This document shows, in pieces, positions 51,837 through 62,350 of a stretch of 64,000 nucleotides of DNA. Every line of letters starts with the position of its first letter. Position 1 is the first letter of the stretch. A model generated the notes under the pieces. That model was not told where the DNA came from. It ran no database searches and saw only the letters and a program-made list of their open reading frames with translations. Source of the DNA: Nitzschia sp. DOCU1. Lineage: Eukaryota > Bacillariophyta > Bacillariophyceae > Bacillariales > Bacillariaceae. The DNA lies in assembly GCA_951394045.1 (NCBI GenBank), contig OX595987.1:4278001-4342000 (forward strand). The letters are read 5' to 3'. A program made the position numbers and the translations under genes.

Positions 51837-52470
51837 AGTTTGAAAAATGGAATTTTAAGTAACATGAGAAGAATGGGTGATATTTAGGTTTCACTACATT
51901 ATCATACTTTGTCATTCTTCCTCTTTATGCATTAGTCTTCCAATGATATCATGTTCGTTCATACAACCTTCTTCAGCTCATCATGTTTGAGCATACTCAA
52001 ATCATCTGCAACCTCTCCATGAACCTTCCCCTGCTCATGCTTGTTGCTCACATGACCTCCCCCAGGTTGTCGTGCTCACTCATATAGCCGCCTTGTCTTG
52101 TTACTTCATAGATAGATATGTGGATAGGTAGCCAGGTAGCCAGGTAGTTACGCTGCTAGTTCTCCTGCTTCTTAGAAACGAGCTCCACAAAGTTGTTAGC
52201 CTCCCTTGAGATACTGAATTATGCTTATCATAGCCTGCAAGTAGTAAGGTGCCAACTATAGCTGACTGTTCTACATCATCTGAATCCAAAATGATCCATA
52301 AAAAGGTAGTTAGATTGTTTATGGTGAAGAAATTGCAGCGCACCAAACAAGATACTGCATGATGGTGTTCGCTTGTTTCCATTAGTGATTGGACAGTTTG
52401 ACCACCACTAACTTCAAACAAGGCATTGTGCATGTGATTCAAACCACTCACCATGTGTGGCTTGTCATAC

Positions 52471-52717
52471 TGGTTGTAGTGGCGAAACAACTACTGGAAA
52501 TGGACCAGTATTGGTGGAGATATGAATAATTCCCATTGTAGCTGGTGGTTGTCAAGTAGTAAGGCAGTAAGAAATCATTGTGTCCATGTTTCACATATAA
52601 CGCCGTCTTTGTGTTGGCCTGCTGATTGTGGTGGTGAAAGAACTACTGAAAATGGACCAGTATTGGTTGAGATATTAACTATTTCATTTGTAGCTGGTGG
52701 CTCTCCAGTAGTAAGGG
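52471..52717. repeat. imperfect direct repeat, two copies 151 bp apart
   Basis: Copies at about 52471-52567 and 52621-52717 share TGGACCAGTATTGG, GTAGCTGGTGG and AGTAGTAAGG in the same order (anchor GGACCAG at 52502 and 52653). Confidence 0.75.
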
Positions 52718-53082
52718 TACACTACCACTGCATGTTATCATGGTTGATGCCTGGCGAAGTAAAAAACTAGTTCAGTACATGGATATGCCTTAAGTAAAAT
52801 ATTGCCACATGGTCCTCGTGGTTTATGTACCAAATAATCTAAAATCAAAACACTGTCCTCGGTGGCTGAGTGGCACAAGATGAGGTCTTGGGATCCATAC
52901 CCGAAAAAAGCAAATCCTTCTTGTGCATACTTATCCTCTTAGGTACAGTACCACCCTGATGATAATAGGTAGTTAGTCACCATCTCCTTGGTAGTCAGGA
53001 TAGATAGGTTATTACTAACCTACTTAACCTACTACTAGGTAGTTAACCAATCACTAGGTAGTTAACCTACCTAGCTAGGTAG

Positions 53083-53548
53083 TTAGGGTTAGGGTTAGGG
53101 TTAGGGTTAGGGTTAGGGTTAGGGTTAGGGTTAGGGTTAGGGTTAGGGTTAGGGTTAGGGTTAGGGTTAGGGTTAGGGTTAGGGTTAGGGTTAGGGTTAG
53201 GGTTAGGGTTAGGGTTAGGGTTAGGGTTAGGGTTAGGGTTAGGGTTAGGGTTAGGGTTAGGGTTAGGGTTAGGGTTAGGGTTAGGGTTAGGGTTAGGGTT
53301 AGGGTTAGGGTTAGGGTTAGGGTTAGGGTTAGGGTTAGGGTTAGGGTTAGGGTTAGGGTTAGGGTTAGGGTTAGGGTTAGGGTTAGGGTTAGGGTTAGGG
53401 TTAGGGTTAGGGTTAGGGTTAGGGTTAGGGTTAGGGTTAGGGTTAGGGTTAGGGTTAGGGTTAGGGTTAGGGTTAGGGTTAGGGTTAGGGTTAGGGTTAG
53501 GGTTAGGGTTAGGGTTAGGGTTAGGGTTAGGGTTAGGGTTAGGGTTAG
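53083..53548 (+). repeat. telomeric (TTAGGG)n array, interstitial in this window
   Basis: 466 bp of uninterrupted TTAGGG, about 77.7 units, with no variant repeat visible. The G-rich strand runs left to right, as at the right end of a chromosome. The left boundary is a TAGGTAG-rich sequence. The right boundary is abrupt at TTAGTTTTTAAGG, with no head-to-head CCCTAA half. Confidence 0.98.
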
Positions 53549-56500
53549 TTTTTAAGGTTTCTGCAGGCTATTTCACTTGGATGTCTAACTTTTGTCGATG
53601 GATGATCCATGGATCCCGAAAGAGCGATCCAAGTCCTTGGAGAGATATGCTTTTTGCGTGCCGCACCGCGATCAGGACGGAGTCGGGTCTAAACGTTGCC
53701 GAATTCATTCTGCCCCTTCTTGTTCTCGATAGAATATGTTACGGGACCGGCGAAGAGTTTCTTCTGATCCGACAAGAACTCACCGACGTACTCACAATGG
53801 AAACGAAGGTATTTATGGACGCTGGCGATAGGAAACGGGCAGTAAATGTTGTTTTTACGCTTATCGACACACTTCGGGCTTGGGCGGACCGGGAAGTGGA
53901 AGAGCGGTCAAAGGGACGATCTCTTGTGAATGCCCCCAGCCGAAGTCGACGACAGGCATCTAACAAAATTGCCGACAAGGCTGTACCTCCGAGTTGGTCC
54001 GCTGCAGAGTCGATCGATAAAATTTCTGACCTTCTTAAAGGCTTGAATCTACGTCTACAGGCAAAGGCTGCCCAAGCTTTTGGAATGAACGCCCGTGCAT
54101 TGCAGCGTCTTGAGCTAGAGGCACGAGAAGCCTCAACGTTGCATATTTTCGAGAAAAGTAAAGAGGAACAGAAGAAAGACGCTGCAAAGGGAACAGTGCT
54201 CTCATATCATACGTTCAGCCTCCCCCTCAACGACTCCTTTGACATTGAATTAATGAAAGAAGTCCTTTCAAGACTTGACGATTGCGAAACGATGGCTGCG
54301 ATCGGAAAGGATTCATTGTTCTTCAACCCGTTGCAACGCATTCGAGACAGCATCAGGGCGAGCGAAGCGTCGGAAGACTACGAGGCTGCTGTTCAAGAAT
54401 ACGAGCGCGCGATTCAGGCAAGTAATCCATCTGATCGCGATCCGAGTCTTGTCCAGGGTTCATTGCGTTGTTTGATGGAGCTCGGGCGGTATGAGAGTGT
54501 CCTCAACCAAGCTGGTGGATGGCGACGAGCAGGGCACCGAGACTATATATCCGAGACATCTCCGTTTGCTATTGAGGCGGCATGGAAGCTTGGAAGGTGG
54601 CAGACTCTTTCCGATCTCCTTGACGAGGAAGCGAAAGCGTCATCCCCGAACGCGGTAGGCGACTATGAAGTTCACAAAGGAAAAGCGGTGCTGGGCCTCT
54701 TCACCCGCGATCGCTCTTCTGTAGTCTCCGCAATTCGTTGCGCCCGAGACACTGTGATACAGAATCTGTCCAGCATGGCTGCGGAAAGCTACGCACGAAG
54801 CTACAGTGACATTATATGCTTGCAGTCTCTACGAGAGATCGAAAATGCAAACGATCTTTCATCATTCGGAGAGCATAACCGGAGACATGAACTCTACGAA
54901 ATTGCGCATTCGACGGCAGTGGATGGTTGGTCCTGGAAAGGACGAGTTGACGCAGTGACCTCTCGTGGAGCACTCTCAATCATTAGCACCCGCGTGGCGT
55001 TGGCACGTCTCCACGCGGACCCAGTTTTGGTGGGATCTTTGTTTCTTGAAGGGGGTCACCGTGCTCGAAAAAACAAGCAGTGGGCGATATCTGAAAATCT
55101 TCTTTCTCAAGCTCAAGCGACAATGTCGAAACTGGACGTTGGCATAAACACGGAGGACCAAAAGCTTTTTCATTTAGTATATTCATCGCACGTGCAGTTG
55201 GCAAAGCTGAAGTATGCCAAGGGCGAGTTTTCTTCAGCCCTAAGAATGCTCGGACAACCAAGCGTGGACCAGGCTGTTGCGGGGATGCTCCAAAATTTTG
55301 ATAATTCTGACGCTGTCTCAGCACTAGCGGTGGATTGCGAAAAGTGCCTCATCCAAGAATTCTCTGGCATGCCTGCATCGATGTACGAAAACGATGCCCG
55401 TTTGATGATTAGATTTGCTGGTCGTTTGCTTCAGCTTACACGATGGGTGTCGGAAATCGGCCTGGAAGGAGGCTCGGATGTTTTACAGCGTTTCCGTTTG
55501 ATCCATAAACTCGCCCCGGAATGGGAGAAAGGTAAGTGACGCCCAGATCTATTGCGACATCTCGTCGAGTAGCTCACCTCATCTCGAATCATCTGGCTAG
55601 GGCACTTCTACTTCGGCAAATTTGTTGATTCTATGTTGCAAGCTCGAATTGCTGCAATTGTCGGTGGATCATTGGGGCGGGATTCTTTCAATGGGGTCGA
55701 CGAGAACGAAATCCGGAGTAGAATTCTCCTCCGTGACCAAACGTGCCAATCGCACACCCTGCTGGCCATGCAAAGATACGCTGCCACCCTGAAATTGGGC
55801 ACAAAACATGTCTACCAAGCGCTCCCACGCCTCCTTTCACTCTGGTTTGATCTCGTATCAGTAGGGCGTGATCAATCCAAGGAGCAGGAGCTAGGTAAGT
55901 TCATCAAAGTCATGTATTCGTGAGACATTGACTACATTGAAGTCTAATCCCCTCTCCCAACCCAGACAATTTGAGATCGTCTCAAAATGAGGCAAACAAA
56001 TTCATGGCCAACCAAATTAAGAGAATCCCGTCTGTTGCATTTTATACGGCCATGCCGCAGCTTATTTCAAGGGTAGTAAATGTTGACCCAGATGCATCGA
56101 TGATTGTCAAGACTATCTTGCACCGGGTTCTTTCCAAGTTTCCGCAACAAGCGATGTGGCCGCTGGCATGGCTACAAGGGTCTCAGTTCGAGGACCGCAA
56201 GCTAATTGGAAACGAGATCTTTAATGATGCACAGAAAACCCTTGCAAAACACCACAAAAGCATGAGTAATCTAATGGGTGCGTCCAAGAGTCTCTTCCAG
56301 TTTCTTCGGGAACTCGCAGTGTAAGTACCTACTCCCGGGTCTTGAATCCAAGGATTTCAGTTTTCTCACCCGTTCTCAGCAAACAAGGACCCCCGGAGCG
56401 CCCGAACGCCAACAGACTTGATGAACCGCCTTGGCAGGATCCTAATGTCGATCTCTCCGAGTTCGTACCCCCGATTCAAGCTGCACTGACAGCAACGCCG

Positions 56501-57919
56501 ACTTCATCGGACCACCCACATTCGAAGGACCACTTCTCCCGTACTATTCCGAGGATGCGTGCCTTCTCGCATCGAGTGGGAGTCATGTCCTCGAAGGCAA
56601 AACCGAAGAAGCTCAAAGCGTTTGCCGTGCCGGGTTCATACAAAGCGCCAGCTCGTTTGCAAAGGACTTCGACCGCCTTGACTAGGATGCACACACAGGA
56701 TGTGGACGTTGGGGAGCTACATTTCTTGGTGAAACAGGAGGCCAAAGGCGATTTACGCAAAGATGCCAGAGTCCAAGACCTGAACAATGTCATCAATCGA
56801 CTGATGGCGTCGAACAACGGGGAGTCAAGTGCATCATCGAGGAGACGCCGTCGACTTCACTTACGGACCTTTGCAGTGACATGCTTGTCGGAGGACATTG
56901 GAATCCTTGAATGGGTCCCGGATACCGATTCCTTACGAAACTTGGTGACCAGTTCGTACAATCCTCAGACTTCGCCGGGCTGCAGTCGTAGGAGAGGGAA
57001 TCGAATGACGAATTTTGGCGACGCTACTTTGCGTTCGCACTATGAAATGTGCCAGAACAAGTTCTTCAAAGATGGAAATCTTCCGAGTGCTGCTTCTTTA
57101 TTTGAGGATCACTGCTTGAGACCATGTCCACCTGTCTTGTACTGGTGGTTCATCCAGAAATTCCATGATCCCCACGGGTGGTATGAGGCAAGGAATCGAT
57201 TCACATTGAGCACTGCGGCATGGTCAGCTGTCGGGCATGTAATTGGTCTGGGAGATCGTCACTCTGAAAATATCCTTGTGGACACGTCGACCGGCGAATG
57301 TGTGCATGTTGACTTTGACTGGTAAGTCTCAACTGGGGTTCTGACTGGACGATGGTGTGATCAGGCTAACAACTCTTGTTTCGTCGAAATCAGTATTTTT
57401 GACAAGGGACTCAACTTGCCAAGGCCTGAGATTGTTCCGTTCCGTTTGACGGCAAACATGGTGGACGCCTTTGGTCCGACCGGTACCGATGGCGTGTACA
57501 CAACTGGAATGCAAACGGCGATGCGTACGCTTCGGGATAACCGAGATACGCTCCTTTCGGTCCTGGAGCCATTTCTGAAGGACCCGGTGATTGACTGGAA
57601 GCGACACCGCGGCCAGCAAAACAAGAGTATTAGTGGCACGACGGCACAAGCTGTGGCGCAGCCCATTCACACGGAGAAAGAAGCCAAGGAAGCGAAACGG
57701 TCGATCAAGGTCATCGAGGAGCGGTTGCAAGGTATTTACAATCTGAGAAATCCCAATTTGAAGAAATATAGTCGAATACACCGTTCAGCGAGTCAAGACG
57801 ACGACATTAGTCACCTTGTCCCGCTACCAGTGGAGGGCCAGGTGCAACGAATGATCAAAGAAGCGACCTCCCATGAGAACTTGGTTCAATTGTACATTGG
57901 TTGGATGCCGTGGGTATAG
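53549..57919 (+). CDS. ATR: ATR-type PI3K-like checkpoint kinase, 5' truncated
   Basis: Exons, joined by GT-AG sites and alignment to the ATR family: from about 53567 (possible TTTCTGCAG acceptor) to 55531, 55601-55894, 55966-56320, 56380-57321 and 57394-57919. They encode about 1359 aa: the FAT domain, the kinase domain and the FATC end. Kinase motifs are DLRKDARVQDLNNVINRLM, LGDRHSENIL, HVDFDC (split by an intron), EIVPFRLTANMVDAFGPTG and the C-terminal EATSHENLVQLYIGWMPWV. ATR senses single-stranded DNA with ATRIP and signals replication stress in the nucleus. The family is usually above 2400 aa. Everything before the FAT region (the HEAT repeats) is absent, and family similarity starts at YFTWMS, within about 20 bp of the TTAGGG array. 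The ATG at 53581 is therefore probably internal. Confidence 0.93.
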
Positions 57920-58023
57920 AAAGTTGCTGGAGGCTTGAAAAACTAATACTATACATTCTATGATAGTCGAAGATCATACTGCACCCCAGCGACGAAAAAT
58001 GGTAGTCAAACTAGAACCAGGTT

Positions 58024-59106
58024 TTAACGCATATCCCAGTACTGCTCCGATTCCCTTTCCCTAATCAAAACCTCGGGAGGCTTCTTGAATCGTTCATTTA
58101 CATCCATCGCCAAGGCAAGTCCACCGACAAGCCCAAGGTATCCAGCACCAATCATTCCTCGTTGAACATTTGTGATTCGATAATAACCGGGCGGAATGGA
58201 AGCAGGATTGTAAAAGCGCTGAAACGTTTCCCAGCCTCCTGCCAACAAAATCAAGTAGAAGATGGGGTTATGGATGGCACCGGTAAACGCTAATGCGGAC
58301 CCAACACCGAGCCCTGCCACGTTCATCCAAGGACTCAACGCCCCGGCAATACGTCCTCCGTCCATGCTACCGAGCGGCAACATGTTGAACAAGTTCACCA
58401 TGAATCCAAAATCAGCCAGAGCAAAAAGTAGCTGCGACTGCGTCATGTGACCCGCGACTGCCACTCCGGCGGCTCCCACTGATCCCAAGACGGGACCACC
58501 AAAGGCCACTAGTGCGTCCTCCCAGGCATCTCGTGGTCGACGATTCATGGCGATCATAGCTCCCATAAAGGGCATAAAGACCATGGGGCTAAACGGGATG
58601 CCTCGTTGGTACATGACTAATGCATGCCCGACCTCGTGGACCGTGATCAAGCCGACAATTCCCACTGCATACGGAAATCCAAAAAAGACCGAGTAGGTGC
58701 CAATGGTCAAGAACATGGAGCCTAGCGAAGCAAGCTTGGTTAACTTTAGAGCGCCCAGCAGGTATTTGCCCTTGCCCAGCAGTACCGCTCCAGCTCCAAT
58801 CAAACCAGCTCCATTGCGCACCCAGTTTCCTCCACCTCCGCGTCTACCGCCACCAGGAAATTGAGAAGAAAAGTACGAGATGGATCCCACGTGCACGGAA
58901 AGGGGCGAGTGAAGAGAGGATCGCACCAAGGAAGTGCGGGAGTTCAATCCACCAAACTTTTGGAGATCTCTGCTGGAAAATTGCGAGTAAGATTGTCGAT
59001 AAACCGGAAAGGGAGCCGCCTCCAAGCTCGTCGTCCACTGCTTGGATTTCGCGAGTAACCAGTTTGCCTGACGTCGCAGCGACGAATTCGTAGCTGTTCG
59101 AAGCAT
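58024..59106 (-). CDS. site-2 protease family (M50) membrane metalloprotease
   Basis: 360 aa from the ATG at 59106; the frame continues upstream without an ATG. The N-terminus (MLRTATNSSLRRQANWLLAK) is Arg/Ser-rich without acidic residues, like a mitochondrial presequence. Several membrane helices follow. The active site is HEVGH (zinc ligands His157 and His161, catalytic Glu158) in a helix, with third ligand Asp249 in NLFNMLPLGSMDGGR. Intramembrane proteolysis of a membrane substrate is expected; the target is unknown. The length fits the short M50 group lacking PDZ or CBS domains. It is convergent with ATR (104 bp between stops) and divergent from ATP synthase subunit d. Confidence 0.88.
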   Translation of the reverse strand: MLRTATNSSLRRQANWLLAKSKQWTTSLEAAPFPVYRQSYSQFSSRDLQKFGGLNSRTSLVRSSLHSPLSVHVGSISYFSSQFPGGGRRGGGGNWVRNGAGLIGAGAVLLGKGKYLLGALKLTKLASLGSMFLTIGTYSVFFGFPYAVGIVGLITVHEVGHALVMYQRGIPFSPMVFMPFMGAMIAMNRRPRDAWEDALVAFGGPVLGSVGAAGVAVAGHMTQSQLLFALADFGFMVNLFNMLPLGSMDGGRIAGALSPWMNVAGLGVGSALAFTGAIHNPIFYLILLAGGWETFQRFYNPASIPPGYYRITNVQRGMIGAGYLGLVGGLALAMDVNERFKKPPEVLIRERESEQYWDMR

Positions 59107-59591
59107 GATATGTCGATTGTCAATGCTGTTTCGTGTAGCAGCTGTCAGAACACTTCCTTGGCTTCCACTCGAGCTATTCAGACAACGAAGCAATAGGGAG
59201 GATACAACACAGTTTTGTTGTGTCGTTGGACGAGCAGTAAGAACAGTAAAGCTGAAGGCAACGATGGCGGCCGACAATCGAAGGTCCCTTTTGTTCCTAT
59301 TTCTACACAACTACCAGCGACATTCGACCCCTTCGATCTTTTTTCACGCCCCACGTACGATACGATACGTACTCGTACGAAGGACAGGGATAGGCGAAGG
59401 CGAAGCGTGCTCGGCCGCGCGATCGAGCGAATCAATCGCGCACACGTTTGGCGTCGTCATCGTCTTGCCTCCGTCCCCTCTTTTCACGGCACAACACCGC
59501 ACCGACAGCGATCGGCAACCGCATCCCAGATCGTCATCGTTGCTACTTGCCTTTCTGCACTGTAGCAACCCCTCACAAATTAAGAGTCACC
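59107..59591. promoter_or_regulatory. divergent promoter region, S2P protease and ATP synthase d
   Basis: 485 bp between two divergent ATGs. It includes an inverted-repeat cluster around 59353-59381 (ACGTACGATACG and CGTACTCGTACG). No TATA box is obvious. Confidence 0.4.
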
Positions 59592-60291
59592 ATGAGCCAA
59601 ATATCGGCAACAACCCGACAAGTGGTGCGAACTCTCGCCCACAGAAGCATTGACTGGTAAGGAAAAAGAAAGCTGGACGATGGGATAGCAAAATGGGAAT
59701 TTATAACCGGTGCGAATTATTTAGCTCGCAACATCGGAAATCTTCGCCCATTGGCGTTGTGCAACAATGGAGCCTTGCTGTGGGGTGATTATTGGGACTG
59801 ATTTCACTCACAACCTCCCCGTTTTATTTCTTAGGTCCGCTGATGTGTGGAAGGCCGCTCCGATCGCTCACAACGTGAACAACTTTCGTGCGTGGGTTGC
59901 TACTGCGGACGCTGAGGCGGAGAAGTACAAGCACTATCCGTCGGCCATTGATTTCAAGGGCACCAAGGAGGCTGTCCGTGACAAGGAATTTGTCGACATG
60001 ATTGAGAGTTTCTATGTTGCCGCGGAACTCGCCCCTGAGGTCCACGAATGGGATAAAGCTGACCATAATTACAAGCTGGCGCACTTTGATCAAGTCAAGG
60101 AACAAGCCGCCGTTTACGCCGAGCTCAAGGAAGACTTGATGAAGGAAATCGAGTTCCAAAAGAAGACAAAGATGACTGCTAACACTACGGTATATGACCT
60201 TATGTGCAACAACCCCACCATTCACGAAGAAATTGAGGATGAAATTGAACGCCGTGAATGGTTCAAGGATATCGGCTTGGGATCCAAGTAA
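59592..60291 (+). CDS. mitochondrial ATP synthase subunit d
   Basis: Two exons, 59592-59656 and 59835-60291, give 173 aa, close to the usual 160-175 for the family. The family pattern is present: N-terminal RSIDW (completed across the splice) after a short basic start (MSQISATTRQVVRTLAHR), IDFKGT, the AELAPEVHEWDKADHNYKLA segment, the helical KEDLMKEIEFQKKTKMTANT, and C-terminal PTIHEEIEDEIERREWFKD. Subunit d is part of the peripheral stalk that holds the F1 head to the membrane sector. It is nuclear-encoded and imported into mitochondria. The short N-terminus may serve as a non-cleaved signal. Confidence 0.85.
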
Positions 60292-60959
60292 AAGCACATT
60301 CAGTATAAATTAGTATTAGCCTTTATAGTGTCTTCGTCTGCTCTCATTGCTGTATCAACAATCGCACGTATAATCTACTATTTCGAGTAGTAATGGGTAT
60401 TGCAATCCCGTACGGTGGTCGTAGGGGGAATCAAATTAAGCCATGTGTGTAATTCTATACTTGCATTCACCCTTGCGCGGGTCAGATAGACGATGCCATC
60501 GAACGTAGAAAATGTCACTACCTTGTTCACACTCTCTAAAATGCGTAGTTGCCATACTCGATACAACGATTCATGACCGCAGACCAAGGATCTTGTCCAG
60601 AGTAGCAGAGAACTAATTTACTACATCGCCGCTATGATGAAGGAGGGGCACACCTTGCTCCCGAGTCACTGCCTTCTATCTCCTGTCTACTACACTGTTT
60701 AGAGTGGTCTACAGCAGGATACTTCAGCCAACAAAGGTCTGCGCTGCTTTTCTCTATCGTTCTGCCTCTATCTATCTGCGCCTACTGGTGTTTGATTTGT
60801 TCGAGCACATGTGATCGACATCTCCGACCAACAGGGACGCGTCATCACAAGGATTGCGTTCCTTCTTCTCCAAAAAGTTGACACCCGAGCTTGGGGAGAA
60901 AGCATTCCATTTCGAATGCAACATTCGACATCAAATAGTATTCAGTCTTACCTCTGACC
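60292..60959. other. intergenic
   Basis: Between two genes on the same strand. No gene or repeat seen; it holds the promoter of the HADH gene. Confidence 0.5.
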
Positions 60960-61940
60960 ATGGCATCCTTAGCTACAGCTCGAAACGCGATCCAAAAATC
61001 GATCCGCACCGTTGCTAATCAGCAACAGATCAGGTTCAAATCTACGTCGAAGTCGGGATTCGATACCATTGGCGTCGTCGGTCTAGGTCTGATGGGTCAT
61101 GGGATTTGTCAAGTTGCGGCCTCGTCTGGAATTCATTCCAGCGTGGTTGCCTTTGAAAAGGAACAACGATTCTTGGATAGTGGTAAGGATCGAATCATGA
61201 AATCAATTGAAAAGTTGGTGCTTAAGGATAAAATGACAATGGAAAAAGCCGACAAAACTCTGGCGTCGATTACGTGGACGACCGACATGGATGCCTTGAA
61301 GAATACTGACTTTATTGTCGAGGCCGTAATTGAAAACATGGATCTTAAACGGGAGCTTTACAATGCCCTTGGAAGCCTCTGCAAACCCGAAACGATTTTC
61401 GCTTCCAACACGTCCTCGTTGTCGATCACTGAAATGTCGGCATTTTCGGGACGTGAAGACAAATTCGTTGGGGTACACTTTTTCAATCCTGTTCAGTTGA
61501 TGAAGCTTGTCGAGGTGATCCGTACCGACCGTACCGATCCTGCGGTTTTTGAAAGAGCTTACAACTGGGTTGGTGATATCGGAAAAGTTGCCGTCAGTTG
61601 TGGCGATACTCCTGGCTTCATCGTCAACCGCCTCCTTGTTCCTAGTCTCATGCAGGCGCTAGCCATGGTTGATCGGAATGATGCTTCTGTCAAGGACATT
61701 GACATCTCCATGCAGCTTGGCGCTGGGCATCCCATGGGACCCATTCACTTGGCTGACTACATTGGCCTCGATACCTGCCTCTTCATCGTCGAGGGATGGG
61801 TTGAGAAATACCCTAATGAACCTGCCTTCATCATCCCTGCCTGCCTAAAGGAAAAAGTAGCAGCTGGCGACCTTGGACGAAAGACTGGAAAGGGCTTTTA
61901 CCTCTGGGAGGGCGACAAGCGAGGAGATCCGGTCGCTTAG
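60960..61940 (+). CDS. HADH: 3-hydroxyacyl-CoA dehydrogenase, mitochondrial
   Basis: 326 aa, intronless, ATG in CCATGGCATCC. Residues 1-30 form a basic, Ser/Gln-rich presequence (RNAIQKSIRTVANQQQIRFK), which suggests mitochondrial import. The NAD-binding Rossmann fold has GVVGLGLMGHG (about 37-47). Next come VEAVIENMDLKRELY, NTSSLSI, the catalytic HFFNP (His173) and LVEVIRT with the partner Glu. The C-terminal domain has FIVNRLLVPSL and GAGHPMGPIHLADYIGLD. It oxidises (S)-3-hydroxyacyl-CoA to 3-ketoacyl-CoA with NAD+ in beta-oxidation; a hydroxybutyryl-CoA preference is possible from the single-domain form. All key residues are present. Confidence 0.95.
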   Translation: MASLATARNAIQKSIRTVANQQQIRFKSTSKSGFDTIGVVGLGLMGHGICQVAASSGIHSSVVAFEKEQRFLDSGKDRIMKSIEKLVLKDKMTMEKADKTLASITWTTDMDALKNTDFIVEAVIENMDLKRELYNALGSLCKPETIFASNTSSLSITEMSAFSGREDKFVGVHFFNPVQLMKLVEVIRTDRTDPAVFERAYNWVGDIGKVAVSCGDTPGFIVNRLLVPSLMQALAMVDRNDASVKDIDISMQLGAGHPMGPIHLADYIGLDTCLFIVEGWVEKYPNEPAFIIPACLKEKVAAGDLGRKTGKGFYLWEGDKRGDPVA

Positions 61941-62350
61941 ATGAAAGTTCGCCGAACCTTGGCAAGCCTTTTAGTGTTAGCTTAGAATTCGCGACAACTG
62001 AAGAGTGTAGATCGTGACTATTCATAAAACTGAAGCTGCGGCGAGGATTTGGAACCCCGTCGTACCGTAGGCACTGCGGCGCCCCGGATTCGTGATTCGA
62101 AGCGGGGGCCTTTGCACTGTTGTCTCTAGGAGGTATGAAGAATCAATAAATCGTTGCCCTTTCTCGTTAGAAATACATAAAGACTAGACCCTCAAACCTT
62201 GCTAATAATACAGCTGAATCTAAGGTTCAAGGATCTGGATCCCCGTCTCAGGTGCTCTAGCGCTACCGATTCCTGATTCAAAGAGATGCATAGCGTACTA
62301 GACTGTACGTGGTGGCCCTTGCTCGGTTGTCTATAGTCGGTAGAAAGAAT
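61941..62350. other. convergent 3' flank with two degenerate repeats
   Basis: Two similar segments: GGATTTGGAACCCCGTC near 62045 and GGATCTGGATCCCCGTC near 62231, each followed about 40 bp later by GATTCGTGATTCGAAG or GATTCCTGATTCAAAG. They lie between the stops of HADH and the light-harvesting gene. Confidence 0.5.

Larger units (their letters stand above)
51440..53082. other. gene-poor, subtelomere-like region
   Basis: No credible gene; a 129-codon minus-strand frame at 52101-52490 begins with a non-ATG codon and has no motif. The region holds a purine-rich tract, GGTAGCC/GGTAGTTA short repeats, a pair of 97-bp direct repeats, and near-palindromic GGTAGTTAACCTACC sequence just before the TTAGGG array. 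Confidence 0.6.

Noticed and set aside
51554..51865. Leu/Phe-rich minus-strand frame resembling membrane helices
   Set aside because: It is a translation of the purine-rich repeat tract, so the hydrophobicity comes from base composition.
52101..52490. 129-codon minus-strand frame as a possible transposon fragment
   Set aside because: Non-ATG start, no reverse transcriptase, integrase or transposase motif, and it overlaps the 97-bp direct repeats.
52855..52930. tRNA-Ser/Leu-like start (GGTGGCTGAGTGGC)
   Set aside because: The A-box-like motif is present, but there is no B box (GGTTCRANYCC), no T-stem and no acceptor pairing in the following 60 bp.
53083..53548. Head-to-head chromosome fusion
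   Set aside because: A fusion should show TTAGGG followed by CCCTAA; only one orientation is present.
53581..53583. ATG at 53581 as the true start of the ATR-like protein
   Set aside because: Family similarity (YFTW) continues upstream of this ATG and the frame is open into the telomere repeats, so it is an internal Met.
62035..62115. tRNA-like segment on the minus strand (GGGTTCCAAATCC)
   Set aside because: The T-stem does not pair and no matching 5' acceptor strand or A box is found; it is better explained as a degenerate repeat.
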